From Bryobacterales bacterium (lineage in GTDB: Bacteria; Acidobacteriota; Terriglobia; Bryobacterales; Bryobacteraceae), in contig JADZCM010000014.1 in NCBI GenBank assembly GCA_020851555.1, positions 1 to 59,635 on the forward strand: a DNA stretch of 59,635 bases, given 5' to 3'. The notes below the pieces were generated by a model, which was given only the letters and a program-made list of their open reading frames with translations, was not told the origin of the DNA and searched no databases. The translations under genes and the position numbers were made by a program. The first letter of the stretch is position 1. Every line of letters begins with the position of its first letter. Positions 1-10,100 of the stretch are shown here, one piece after another.

Positions 1-389
1 ACGAAGTGAGCCTGGTCAGGCGCAACAGCGGGCGGGTCACCATCGAAGCCGACATGGCCTGCCGCGGCATGGTGATTCTGGGTGACAGCTATTTCCCCGG
101 CTGGGTCGCGCGGGTGGACGGCGTGCGCACCCCGATCCTTGAAGCCTACACCGCCATACGCGGCGTGGTGGTGGATAAAGGCAAGCACACCATCGACATG
201 CGGTACCTTCCGGCGTCGGTTATCGCAGGGCTGATCCTGACGCTTCTCGGCCTTGGGGGGGCTCTGGGGCTGACGATCCTTGCCCGCCGGAGGGAGGCTG
301 AGGCGGGCGTCCAATCGTATGGCGGGCCAGCGGAACCACCCAGTAACAGCCCGGAGGGCCTGCCCCACCGGGAAAGGCCGGAGGCCTGA
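1..389 (+). CDS. C-terminal part of a YfhO-family membrane protein (5' end outside window)
   Basis: The reading frame is open to the left edge, so only the last ~128 residues are visible. The segment with GDSYFPGWVARVDG followed by IRGVVVDKGKHTIDMRYLP is the usual periplasmic tail of YfhO-type large integral membrane proteins, which are linked to lipid or polymer glycosylation. A last membrane helix (VIAGLILTLLGLGGALGLTIL) is followed by a polar tail. The stop codon TGA overlaps the next gene's ATG by one base, so the two are probably co-transcribed and translationally coupled. Family assignment rests on the tail only. Confidence 0.7.
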   Translation, partial: EVSLVRRNSGRVTIEADMACRGMVILGDSYFPGWVARVDGVRTPILEAYTAIRGVVVDKGKHTIDMRYLPASVIAGLILTLLGLGGALGLTILARRREAEAGVQSYGGPAEPPSNSPEGLPHRERPEA

Positions 390-2287
390 TGGCGCGCGCC
401 AGGCGGCGTTCGCTGCCCGAAGTACACGCGTCCGTCACCACCGCGCAGCCCTCGCTCTGGAGACGCATCTTCGCGTTCGCCGGTCCCGCCTACCTGGTCA
501 GCGTGGGCTACATGGACCCCGGCAACTGGGTCACCGACCTGGAGGGCGGCGCCCGGTTCGGCTACCAGTTGCTGTGGGTGCTGGTCATGTGCAACCTCAT
601 GGCCATCCTGCTACAGACCCTGAGCGCCCGCCTGGGCATCGTGCGGCGGCTGGATCTGGCGCAGGCCTGCCGCGAAACCTATCCGCGCCGCCTGAACCTG
701 GTTTTGTGGTTTCTGTGCGAGATCGCGATTGCGGCCTGCGACCTGGCGGAGGTTCTCGGCGCCGCCATCGGGCTGAACATCCTGTTCCACATCCCCCTGT
801 TGATCGGCGTGCTGATAACCGCGGCGGACACCCTGCTGCTGCTCTGGCTGACCCGTTTTGGAATCCGCGCGCTCGAGGGTTTCGTGCTGTCGCTGATGGC
901 GGTCACGGGAGGCTGCTTCCTGGTCGAGATCCTGCTGGCCAAGCCGGTTGTCTCCGAGGTCCTGGGCGGTCTGGTTCCGCGTTTGAACGACCAAAGCCTG
1001 TACGTGGCGATCGCCATCCTGGGCGCGACGGTGATGCCGCACAACCTGTATCTTCACTCGGCGCTGGTGCAGACGCGCCGCGTCGCGGCCGGCGACGAAG
1101 CCAAGCGCGCGGCGTGCAGGTTCAATCTCCTCGATTCGGTGATCGCGTTGAACGGGGCGCTGCTGGTCAACACGGCGATGCTGATCGTGGCGGCGGCCAC
1201 GTTCTTCAAGGCCGGAATCGTGGTGACGGAGATCCAGCAGGCGCACCTGATGCTGGCGCCGCTGTTGGGCACTACGCTGGCCAGCGTCCTGTTCGGCGTG
1301 GCGCTGCTGTGCGCCGGACAATCCTCCACCATGACCAGCACGATGGCCGGCCAGATCGTGATGGAAGGTTTCTTGAGCTTCCGCATGAGGCCGTGGCTGC
1401 GCCGCCTGATCACCCGAATGGCCGCGATCATACCGGCGGTGATTTCGATCGCGATCGCGGGCGACCAAAGTTCCTACCGGCTGCTCATCCTGAGCCAGGT
1501 GATCCTCAGCATGCAGTTGCCGTTCGCGGTCATCCCCTTGATCCACTTCACCAGCGACCGCGAAAAGATGGGCGCCTTCGCCAACCCGCTCTGGGTGCGT
1601 ATCGGCGCCTGGGTCGCGGCGGGCGCCATCGTGGGTCTCAACATCCACCTGGTGGCGGACACCATCCTGGACTGGCTGGACGAGGCGGGCCCCTACCGCT
1701 GGCTGGTGGGGAGTTTCGTAGTTCCCGTGGCGTTGTTCCTTCTGGCGCTGCTCCTGTACGTCACCGTTGAACCGTTCCTGGGCCGCTGGGCGCGCCGTTT
1801 TGCCCGGCGTCCGGCCGAGACTGCCCCGCGGTTCGGCGTCGAGATCGCCTCTCAGGCTTACCGGAAGATCCTGGTCCCCCTGGACCACACCCGGATCGAC
1901 CGCCTGGCGGTGGCGCACGCCGCGTCGATCGCGCGCGCGCACTCGGCCAAACTATACCTTCTGCACGTCGAGGAGGACGTAACCAGCCAGATGTATGGAG
2001 AACTCGCCTCGACTGCGGAGGTGGCGTCCGGTATGCAGTATTTGCATGACATAGCAGAGGATCTGCGCGCCCAGTCAATCCAGGTGGAGGCGGTGGTCCG
2101 GCACTCGAGCAGGCCGCGGCAGGAGATCGTGGCATTCGCCCAGGAACTTGAACCGGACCTGGTGGTTATGGGCGGCCACGGGCACCGGGGCATCCAGGAC
2201 CTGGTGTTTGGAAGCACCATTGAAGGCGTCCGCCACGAACTGGACGTGCCGCTCATGATCGTGCGGGAGGCTGGTCCCTCCTCGTAG
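389..2287 (+). CDS. Nramp/MntH-type divalent metal transporter fused to a C-terminal universal stress (UspA) domain
   Basis: A 632-residue protein. Residues ~25-480 are an Nramp transporter with the TM1 metal-binding motif DPGN (43-46) and the TM6 motif MPHN (about 216-219); the family imports Mn2+/Fe2+ by proton symport. Residues ~490-630 form a UspA domain starting YRKILVPLDHTR. It keeps the nucleotide-binding glycine motif GGHGHRGIQDLVFGS near residues 594-608, so ATP binding is likely. Ordinary MntH proteins are ~410-450 residues, so this is a true two-domain fusion in one frame. Such fusions suggest transport regulated by a cytosolic nucleotide sensor, which is inference. The ATG overlaps the upstream stop by one base. 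Confidence 0.9.
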   Translation: MARARRRSLPEVHASVTTAQPSLWRRIFAFAGPAYLVSVGYMDPGNWVTDLEGGARFGYQLLWVLVMCNLMAILLQTLSARLGIVRRLDLAQACRETYPRRLNLVLWFLCEIAIAACDLAEVLGAAIGLNILFHIPLLIGVLITAADTLLLLWLTRFGIRALEGFVLSLMAVTGGCFLVEILLAKPVVSEVLGGLVPRLNDQSLYVAIAILGATVMPHNLYLHSALVQTRRVAAGDEAKRAACRFNLLDSVIALNGALLVNTAMLIVAAATFFKAGIVVTEIQQAHLMLAPLLGTTLASVLFGVALLCAGQSSTMTSTMAGQIVMEGFLSFRMRPWLRRLITRMAAIIPAVISIAIAGDQSSYRLLILSQVILSMQLPFAVIPLIHFTSDREKMGAFANPLWVRIGAWVAAGAIVGLNIHLVADTILDWLDEAGPYRWLVGSFVVPVALFLLALLLYVTVEPFLGRWARRFARRPAETAPRFGVEIASQAYRKILVPLDHTRIDRLAVAHAASIARAHSAKLYLLHVEEDVTSQMYGELASTAEVASGMQYLHDIAEDLRAQSIQVEAVVRHSSRPRQEIVAFAQELEPDLVVMGGHGHRGIQDLVFGSTIEGVRHELDVPLMIVREAGPSS

Positions 2288-2424
2288 CCCGGCGCCGGCG
2301 CACTCCGGGGACGCAAAGGCACAGCGGCGTGTCCATGTAACCCGGCGCGGTGTGGTTCGCGGTAGCTAAACCCTTGCATTTCAGGCGCATGAATTGGCAT
2401 GACGTTTGCACATGGAAGGCCGTC

Positions 2425-2970
2425 ATGACGCGACTCCTACGTGTGGCATGTGGGGTGCTGGTGGCCGTCTGCGCCCAGGCCGCCACGTTGGAGTACCTGA
2501 GCACGGATGACCTGGTGGAGAAGTCAACGGCCGTGGTGCGGGGCCGGGTCGCGGGCTTCAGCGCCGCCCAACACGGCCCCCTGATCTACACGCACTACGA
2601 CATTGCGGTATCCGAGTGGCTTAAGGGCGGAGAGGCGGCCCACGTGGACGTGGTTGTCCCGGGCGGGACGGCCGGGAGGCTGCGGCAGGTCTTTTCGGGC
2701 GCGCCGGCCCTGGTACAGGGTCAGGAGTACCTGTTGTTCCTGTGGACGGGGTCCAGCGGCCTGACCCACGTTATCGGCCTTTCGCAGGGCGTCCTCACCC
2801 TGGAGCGTGACAGCGGCGGGGAGTTGGTGGCTTCGCGCCGGTCCTCGGGCGAGGGGATGCTGGACGCGAGAACGGGCCGGGTGGTGCTGGACCGGCCGGT
2901 GCGGCTGCGGCTGGCGGAGGTCCGGTCGAGGATCGCGGCGCAGGCGCGGAGGAAGGCGGAAACCCGATGA
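2425..2970 (+). CDS. Small secreted protein of unknown function, coupled to the downstream metalloprotease
   Basis: A 181-residue protein. The start was set at ATG 2425, which gives a clear signal peptide (MTRLLRVACGVLVAVCAQA) preceded by GGAAGG seven bases upstream; longer in-frame starts add unrelated residues. The mature part is a compact beta-rich domain (AVVRGRVAGF, YDIAVSEWLKG, VVVPGG, LVQGQEYLLFLW, GLSQGVLTL). This resembles small exported proteins often found beside matrixin-type proteases in Acidobacteria. The last four bases overlap the next start (ATGA), which implies translational coupling. No enzymatic motif is visible. Confidence 0.75.
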   Translation: MTRLLRVACGVLVAVCAQAATLEYLSTDDLVEKSTAVVRGRVAGFSAAQHGPLIYTHYDIAVSEWLKGGEAAHVDVVVPGGTAGRLRQVFSGAPALVQGQEYLLFLWTGSSGLTHVIGLSQGVLTLERDSGGELVASRRSSGEGMLDARTGRVVLDRPVRLRLAEVRSRIAAQARRKAETR

Positions 2971-5504
2971 CCGCGCGCCGCTGTGCCGGAATGGCTGGAT
3001 TTCGGGTGCTGCTGCTCCTGCTTTGCGCGGGCGCGGCTTTCTCCTACTATCCCTTCGTCCACTACACCACCGGCACGGCGCCGTTCCAGGCCGCGCCCGA
3101 GAGGTTCGACCTGAAGGCGCTGCCCGGCGGCACGCTGTACTATTTCGTCTCCGGCAAGGGGCCCGAGAAACTGGCGGCGGGTGACAGCTTCACTTCGGTG
3201 CTCAGCCAGATCCGCCAGGCGGCCAAGGTCTGGAATGACGTGGAGACCTCGGCCTTGCGGTTCGAGTTTGGTGGTTTGTCCGCGCCCGGCGCCGTTCAAA
3301 CGACGCCCGGCGTGGATGTCCTTTTCGGCGAAGTTGAACTTCCGCCGGGGCTGATAGCGCTGGGAGGGCCCACTTCACGTTCCACGCTGATCTCCGATGA
3401 AAGCGGCGCCTTCGTTCCCATTACACGATCCATTCTGGTTCTAGGTAAGGACCTCTCCCAGCGCCCCAGCCACAGCAGCGCTTTCTTCCTCACGGTGGTC
3501 CACGAACTCGGCCACGCTCTGGGGTTGCAGCACACGCTGACCTCGGGCGCCATGTCGACCGAGGTCACCCGTTCGACCACGCGCTCCCGGCCCCTGTCCG
3601 CCGACGATATCGCCGGTATTTCCCTGCTCTACCCGGGCGCCACGCAGGCCAGGCGCGCCGGCAGCATCAGCGGCCGGGTGTCACTGAACGGAGTTGGAGT
3701 GCACCTGGCCTCCGTGGTGGCGCTGGAGCCTGCCGGGGCCGCCGTCAGCGCCCTGACGGACCCCGAGGGGCGCTTCCATATCACCGGCCTGGCCCCGGGA
3801 CAGTACTACGTTTACGCCCACGCCCTGCCGCCGGGCGGGCAGCCCGAGATGGGACCGGCGGACATCGTCCTCCCCGTATTCCCCGACGGAAGCCAGGTGC
3901 CGGCGGGCCCCGTGTTCGAAACGATGTTCTATCCCGGCGCGAGCGGCATCCAGCAAGCCGGCGTCCTGACGGTGAGCGCCGGGCGCGATACGCCCGATTG
4001 CAACTTCGAGGTTCGCGCGCGGGAACCGCTGAAGCTGTACGGGGTCACTACATATAGTTTTCCCGGGCCGGTCGCCGTCAAGCCCGCATTCTTGAACGTG
4101 AACGGGACACGGAAGTTCCTGGTTGCTTACGGCCGGGGGCTCATCACCGGCGGCGCTCCCTCGCCGGGGTTGAACGTCAGCGTCGTCGGCGGCTCCGCCA
4201 ACGTTTTCCAGGACACCGTCGCGGCGTACGCACCGGCTCCCTCGTTCCTGAAGGTCGATTTCGGCTTCAGCCCGTTCGGCGGGGAGGGGCCCCGCCACAT
4301 GGTGTTCTCTCTGAGCGACGATCTTTACGTTCTCCCCGCCGCTCTTCACCTGGTGCGGAGCCAGCCTCCGTCACTGTCCCAGTTGGTTGCGGGAACAACC
4401 GCCGATGGAAGGCCGGCCGTGGTGGTGTCCGGTTCGAACCTGGTGAAGTCCACGCGCATCATGTTCGACGGACTGGCGGCGCCGGTCGTGGCGCAGGACC
4501 CGGCGACGGGCGCCCTGACCGTCATCCCGCCCCTGGGGGCGGCGGGGCACAAGGCCGTAGTCACCGCCCTGGACAGCGACGGGCAGGAGTCGCTGTTCCT
4601 GGATGGCGCCAATCCTCCCGTTTACACCTATGAGGCGGGCGCTCCTCCGTCGGTGTTTCTCTCGCCCGCTTCGCTCGCCGCGGGTTCTGAGGCGATGATC
4701 GAGATAACGGGCGTGAATACGTCGTTCGCCGGAGGCCAGACGATCGCCGGTTTCGGTTCGAGCGATGTGGTTGTGCGCCGCGTTTGGGTGCTCGGCCCGG
4801 ACCGGCTGCTGGCCAATGTGCATGTCTCAGATCTTGCCAAGCCGCGGACCCTGCCCCTGACCGTGATCACCGGCTTTCAGATGGCGCTGCGGGACTCCGC
4901 GCTGGAGATACGGCCGGCGGAGACGGACGCGCCGGTGGTGAATCCGGTGGCGGTCAATCCCGAGACGGGCCAGCCCAGTATCTATGCCGGCGGCAAGGCG
5001 ACCTTCTTCGTGCAGCGTCTTTCATCCGGCGTCGCCGTTACCCTGGATGACCTGCCCGCGCAGGTCCTGGCCGTGGAGGAAGGCCGCGTGACGATCGCGC
5101 TGCCGGCCGGTCTGGACCTCGGACCTGCCGTCCTGCGCCTCTGGACGGGCGGCAGGGCGGCTGCGCCGGTGGTGATTGCGATCGACCCGGCGCCGCCCGT
5201 GATCCGCGCGGTCACCGACCTGGCGGGAGCGCCCCTGTCCTCCGACAAGCCCGCGCATCCGGGCGACAGCCTGCTTGTAAGCGTGACGGGCCTCGGCGAC
5301 GAGGCCGAACTGCTCAGCCTGACGTTGGGCGGCGTGGCGCACACTCCCACCTCGGTGCTGCCATCAACCGCGCTCGAAGGCGGCCACATAGCCAGGTTCA
5401 CCGTGGCCGCGGAAGTTCCGGTTGGCGATTCCGTTCCGTTGATTGCGGCGATCGGGCACCGTCACTCCCAGCCTGTGCCGCTGCCGGTCCGGGCAGCCCA
5501 CTGA
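2967..5504 (+). CDS. Secreted matrixin-like zinc metalloprotease (metzincin) with carboxypeptidase-regulatory and Ig/IPT-like domains
   Basis: An 845-residue exported protein with signal sequence MAGFRVLLLLLCAGAAFS, so ATG 2994 is an alternative start. The N-terminal catalytic domain carries the full metzincin zinc motif HELGHALGLQH (H179, H183, H189 from ATG 2967). A likely Met-turn (GAMSTEV) follows, then SADDIAGISLLYPG, typical of the M10/matrixin end. Residues ~235-290 (GSISGRVSLNGV to LAPGQYYVYAHAL) are a carboxypeptidase regulatory-like beta-sandwich. The remaining ~450 residues contain repeated Ig/IPT-like segments (VVSGSNLVKSTRIMFDG; ITGVNTSFAGGQ). Probably an extracellular protein-degrading or adhesion protein. 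Confidence 0.85.
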   Translation: MTARRCAGMAGFRVLLLLLCAGAAFSYYPFVHYTTGTAPFQAAPERFDLKALPGGTLYYFVSGKGPEKLAAGDSFTSVLSQIRQAAKVWNDVETSALRFEFGGLSAPGAVQTTPGVDVLFGEVELPPGLIALGGPTSRSTLISDESGAFVPITRSILVLGKDLSQRPSHSSAFFLTVVHELGHALGLQHTLTSGAMSTEVTRSTTRSRPLSADDIAGISLLYPGATQARRAGSISGRVSLNGVGVHLASVVALEPAGAAVSALTDPEGRFHITGLAPGQYYVYAHALPPGGQPEMGPADIVLPVFPDGSQVPAGPVFETMFYPGASGIQQAGVLTVSAGRDTPDCNFEVRAREPLKLYGVTTYSFPGPVAVKPAFLNVNGTRKFLVAYGRGLITGGAPSPGLNVSVVGGSANVFQDTVAAYAPAPSFLKVDFGFSPFGGEGPRHMVFSLSDDLYVLPAALHLVRSQPPSLSQLVAGTTADGRPAVVVSGSNLVKSTRIMFDGLAAPVVAQDPATGALTVIPPLGAAGHKAVVTALDSDGQESLFLDGANPPVYTYEAGAPPSVFLSPASLAAGSEAMIEITGVNTSFAGGQTIAGFGSSDVVVRRVWVLGPDRLLANVHVSDLAKPRTLPLTVITGFQMALRDSALEIRPAETDAPVVNPVAVNPETGQPSIYAGGKATFFVQRLSSGVAVTLDDLPAQVLAVEEGRVTIALPAGLDLGPAVLRLWTGGRAAAPVVIAIDPAPPVIRAVTDLAGAPLSSDKPAHPGDSLLVSVTGLGDEAELLSLTLGGVAHTPTSVLPSTALEGGHIARFTVAAEVPVGDSVPLIAAIGHRHSQPVPLPVRAAH

Positions 5505-5522
5505 CGCGCATCCATGGCGCTC

Positions 5523-5542
5523 GCGCCGGGCATGCCCGGCGC
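5523..5542. terminator. Perfect GC hairpin between convergent genes
   Basis: GCGCCGGGCATGCCCGGCGC is a perfect palindrome lying between the convergent metzincin and PD40 genes. It can act as a hairpin on both strands. There is no U tract on either side, so it is either an atypical intrinsic terminator or a 3'-end stabiliser. Confidence 0.5.
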
Positions 5543-5555
5543 CTGCACTCCGCGG

Positions 5556-7088
5556 CTACGGCGCGGGAAGCGGCTCGTAGACCACGAAGGCGAAGCGCCG
5601 CGAATCGGGCGCCCAGGAGTTCACGTTGATCGATCCCTGGCCGCCGAAGAACGTGGCCAGAGTCTCGATCCGGGGAGCTTGAATCGTGTCGCCGGGCACG
5701 GCCATGGAGCGCAGCGTCACGCCCTCCATCCTCCCGTCGTGTCCCGCGGTTCCCTGCGGAAACGCAAGCCAGACCATACGCTTGCCGTCCGGCGAGATGT
5801 GCGGGAACCAGTCCTCCGGCCCGTCGTTGGTGATGCGTTGCGCTTTCACATCCCCGGCTCCGCCGCCGTCCGCCGGAATCCGCCAGATTTCCCAGGCGCC
5901 CGAGCGGTTCGAGTTGAAGTAGATCCACTTGCCGTCGGGGCTGTACTCCGGGCCGTCATCGTATGCGCCGGCCGAAGTCAGCCGCTGCTCGGCTCCGCCC
6001 TCCACCGGAACACGGAACAGCGAGAACTTCCCTTCCCGCTGGCCCACGAAAACCAGCCACCTGCCGTCCGGGGACCAGCCATGAAAGTAGCTCGGCGCAG
6101 CCGGCGTCAACAGCCGCACGTTGGTCCCGTCCGCGTTGGCGACATAGACCTGAGACCCCTTGGAAGCGGGGCTGGAGGCCGAGAAAGCGAGCAGCTTTCC
6201 GTCGAAAGAGAAGTCATGATCGTTGTTGCAGCGGAGACCGGGTAGGCTGAGTTCGATTTTGTCCGGCTTGGGTTCGGAGGTCCCGTCCACCGGCAGCCGG
6301 TACAGGTCGCCGCCCGTGTTGATCAGCAGGAATCCGCCGTCGCGCGACCAGTTCGGCGCTTCGATGATTCCGCCGGCCTCGTAGACGGTCCGGGACGTAC
6401 GGGTGGCGAGATCGTAGACCGTCACCTTGCTGCGGAAGCGTTGCCCCGCGGCAGGCGGACCCTGCCGCTGGACCTGCACGTTTGAAAAGACCGCCGTTTC
6501 GAGCACGTTGGCGTCGTGGGAGCAGACGCCGATGCCGAGATAGACCGGGTCCTTGAGGACCACCGTGACAGGCCCCGACGCGGCCAGCTCCCCGCCGGGC
6601 TTGCCGGCGAAGATCGTGAAGCTGTTTCCGCGCCGCACCAGGCGGACGCGGGTTGGCCCTTTTACGGCGGACTGTATCTCGCTGGTCGCGGCGCCCGCTT
6701 CGGGGCGGAACTGAAGCGAGGTCAGGCCGTCGCCGTGCAGCGCCGCGTCCGCATACGCCGAACCCGGCTGGAGGTCCTGGCGCACCATGAGAACCGCCTT
6801 GCGATGCGCCACGGCGCCCGCGCCCACAAACGCGATATCCGCCGTGATGGTGACGTCTCCGGAAATCCGGCTGTAGGCGAACTGAAAGGCGTCCGCGTTG
6901 CCCCAGATGTTCGCGCCTCCGCCGGTGATACGATACTCGCCGCTCGCCGGGTTGAACTCCGTGGCGCCGGGCCTGGGGTTGTCGCCGATGTCCGCCGCGC
7001 CTTCGAAAATGCCGCGAGTTCCAGCCGCCCAGAGGGCGGCGCAGCACAACGCCGCCGCAAAGACCCGCTTGTAGCGAATCGCAGCCAT
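5556..7088 (-). CDS. Exported PD40/TolB-like beta-propeller protein with N-terminal DUF1349-like lectin-fold domain
   Basis: A 510-residue protein. After a signal peptide (MAAIRYKRVFAAALCCAALWAAGTRG), residues ~28-205 look like a concanavalin-type sandwich (GEYRITGGGANIWGNADAF; VLMVRQDLQPGSAYADAALHG), as in DUF1349 proteins. Residues ~215-500 hold repeated WD40-like PD40 units: SRDGGFLLINTGGDLYRL, FSFDGKLLAFSA, SPDGRWLVFVGQREG, SPDGKWIYFNSNRSG and SPDGKRMVWLAF. The protein probably folds as a periplasmic or surface beta-propeller for binding; no catalytic residues are recognised. It lies 77 bp downstream of the MoxR/VWA operon in the same direction and may be read through from it. Confidence 0.85.
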   Translation of the reverse strand: MAAIRYKRVFAAALCCAALWAAGTRGIFEGAADIGDNPRPGATEFNPASGEYRITGGGANIWGNADAFQFAYSRISGDVTITADIAFVGAGAVAHRKAVLMVRQDLQPGSAYADAALHGDGLTSLQFRPEAGAATSEIQSAVKGPTRVRLVRRGNSFTIFAGKPGGELAASGPVTVVLKDPVYLGIGVCSHDANVLETAVFSNVQVQRQGPPAAGQRFRSKVTVYDLATRTSRTVYEAGGIIEAPNWSRDGGFLLINTGGDLYRLPVDGTSEPKPDKIELSLPGLRCNNDHDFSFDGKLLAFSASSPASKGSQVYVANADGTNVRLLTPAAPSYFHGWSPDGRWLVFVGQREGKFSLFRVPVEGGAEQRLTSAGAYDDGPEYSPDGKWIYFNSNRSGAWEIWRIPADGGGAGDVKAQRITNDGPEDWFPHISPDGKRMVWLAFPQGTAGHDGRMEGVTLRSMAVPGDTIQAPRIETLATFFGGQGSINVNSWAPDSRRFAFVVYEPLPAP

Positions 7089-7165
7089 GCTTTCTCCTCC
7101 CGGGGGGGCGGGACTCCTCCGCGTGCCGCCGGCACGTGAGCGTACACCGGCCCGGAGGTTCTATC

Positions 7166-10100
7166 CTACTTCGATTTGCCCAGACGCCGGAAGTAGTCGG
7201 CCACCGCGCCGGAGTAGCCGGGCGGCACGGATTCGCTCCCGGCGTTGCGCACCTGACCGCCTTCCGCGTCTTCCAGTTGCCTGCGGAGCTGCAACTCCAT
7301 CTGCTCCAGCGCGGGCAGTATCTGCGTGCGGATTCTCTCGACCAGTTCCGGGTTGCCGGGGTACCGGCTCGGGTCAAGGCGCTTCATCTCTTCGAGGAGA
7401 TCCTGAATATCCCGCGTTCCGGCGGTCGTGCCGGTCAGCGAGTCGCGCAGCGCCGCCAGGTCGCGCATGCTCTCCTGGTAAATGCGTGCAAGTTCCGCTT
7501 CATTGACCGCGCCGGTCAGGGGCGGGATGGGAGCGGCTCTCCAGTCGCCGCGGTTCATGGCCGACCGGTCAAAGCCGCGGTTTTCTCCCTCGTAGCGGAC
7601 GCCGCCGCGTTCCTGGCCGTCGATCCAGTTGCCGTTGCCGTCGCGATACCCGCCGTCTCTCCCGCCGAAGCCTCCCCTGCCTCCGGCCATCTGGTTGCCG
7701 CGCTCGCCGCCGGCTTGTCCCCCGCCGCCTCCGCCGCCCTGGCCCTGTTGACCCTGTTGCCCTGGCTGACCCTGCTGTCCTGCCTGGCCTTGCCGACCCT
7801 GGCCGGCCTGCTGTCCTTGCTGCCCGGCCTGGCCGCGCTGGCCGCCCTGCTGCTGGCCGGGCCGCGCCGCCCCCTGAAGCCGGTTGCGCAACTGCTCCAG
7901 GCGCGCCAGGGCCTGTTCTTGGGATCCACGCTCCGCCGAGGGCCTGTCCAGAGCGCCGCGGGCGCCGCGAAGCTGGTCCCGGAGCGCGTTCAGCCCCTGG
8001 GTGATGGGCGCCTCGCGGGGCAGCACGTAGGCGCCGTAACCTCTCCGCAGCAGGTCGCTGTTGTAGCGCATGCGGGTGCCGATCTCGTTCTGCTGAAGGT
8101 CCCCGAGGGCCTCGCGGAGGCGCGACGCCGCCGCGCGCTGGCTTCCCGCCAGGTCGCGGACGGACTGCTGCATCTCCCGCTCAATCCGGCTGAGTTCCTC
8201 GCTCATGCCGTCCCGCTGCTCGGCCAGCTTGCGGGATTGCTCGAGCTGGCTGCCGGTGGACGGCCGGGAGCCGGCTTGTGCTTCGGCGGACTGTGATCCC
8301 ATCGCGCGGCGGAGTTCCTCCTGGAACTTCTGCTGCTGTTCGGCCAGGCTCTCCGCCCGGCGGCTGAGCTCGTCGAGCTGTTCGTTGGCCTGCTGCCCGC
8401 GGACGCCGCGCATGAGGTCCTGCGCCTCGCGCAGCCGCTCCGCGGCGCGCCGCGAATCGGACTGCCCCTGCTGCGGATTGCCGTTCTGTCCCGAATTGGC
8501 GCGGCGCATGTCCTCGGTGGCCTCGCTCAACCGGCGGAGGGCCTGGTCCAGACGCGCGTCACCCGACCCGCTCTGGCGCCCGCCCTGCCCCGAGCCCGGT
8601 TGCCCTTGGTTGCCCTGCGCCAGTTGCTCCATCCGCTGCTGCAACTGCTCCGCTTCACGCCGCAGGAGTTCCTGCTGCCACCTCTGCTGGAGCGACTGCT
8701 GAGGCTGCCGGGCGCGGTTGGCCAGTTCCTGCTGCCGCCGGGCGAGTTGCTCCAGCCGCTGGAGCGCCTCATCAATCTCCCGCGCGCGCTGACTGGCTCC
8801 CGCGGAGGCCTGCTGTCCCGTTTCGTACTGGTTTCGCTCCGTGTCGAGTTCCAGGTCGAACAGGTTCTCGAGGTCGCGCTGCGCGCCGCCGCCTCCTCCG
8901 CCGCCCCCGCCGCCCTGCTGGCCGCGGTTTCCGAATGCGACCTGGATCTTGCGGTAGGTGGACTCGGCCCGCAGCAGGTGCGCCAGGGCCTGCTGCTCCG
9001 GCGCCAGGGCCTCCTGCCACTTGCCGGCCTTCAGCCTCTCGGCCGCCATGGTCATGTCCTTGGCGGCTTCCTGCATTTCGTTACCGAAGTCCCGGAATTC
9101 CTCATTCTCGCGGGTCAGCTCGCGGCGGCCCATGCGAGTGGACAGCGACTGAGCCTGGTCCCGAAGCTTCGCCTGCATGTCGGAGAGAAACTGGGCATTC
9201 TCGGCGGCCGCCTTTTTGTCGGCGGACTTGTCGCGAAGCTGGTTCCAGGTCGCGCTGATGATCTCCTTCTGGCGCTGCGAGATCTGGCCTTCCCGTTCGC
9301 CGCGCTGCCCGCCTTCGCCGCCGCCTCCTCCTCCCATCTGCTGGCTCTGCGTATACTCGCGCTCGAAGGGCTGCGCCTCGAGGAAGAAGATATCGGTCTG
9401 GGCGGTAGTCTTTGCGTCGCGGGCCGTGGCGTAGAAGGAAACCATGTCGCCGGCCGAGAGCTTGTGATCCTCCAGCGCCAGCAGCACCGAACCGTCGCCT
9501 TCCAGTCCGCCCTTCTGCTTGAGCAGGGGAACCGTCTTCTCGGGTCCGGCGTTGACGGAATAGTGCAGCGTGAGATCCTGGAGCCCGAAATCGTCGGCGG
9601 CGTCCACGGCCACCACCACTTCCTCGATCGGGCTGACGCGCGCGTCGCGCCCGGGACGGAGGATGCGCACGATGGGCTTTTCGTCCCGGCGGGCCTCGAT
9701 GAAATAGTCGTCGGTCAGGCGCACCTGCTCGCCCCGGTCCAGCGCCGCCACGAAATAGGAACCGTCCTGCTGGATTCTGACCCTGCCGCTAACCCAGTTT
9801 CCTTCTCCCCTGGTGAGGGTGACCTTACCGCCGTCCTCCAGGATGAGTTGTCCGTTTTCCAGGGGGCGGTCCGTCTCGATGGCGACCTCCGCCTCGGTGC
9901 CTTCGACCGCGCGCAGGTCTCCGCCCGGGTCCTCGGTCTCCGGTCTCAGCCCCGTCCATGCCGGATAGCGGTAGGTGACGCGCATGCGCTTCACCCCGGG
10001 TACGTCAACCACCGTGAGCGTGTGGGACTTGGAGCGCAGCCGCCCGGCCGCTGCATAGTACTCGACGGTTTCGGGAATGCCCGCGAACAGGAACTCGTAC

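Noticed and set aside
280..1770. 496-codon plus-strand open frame in another phase
   Set aside because: Overlaps the Nramp transporter gene, whose motifs are decisive; the product is Arg/Gly/Pro-rich with no helices.
7680..7870. Possible tandem-repeat or CRISPR-like array
   Set aside because: The repetition is codon-level Gln/Gly low complexity in frame with the gene; there are no constant repeats with unique spacers.
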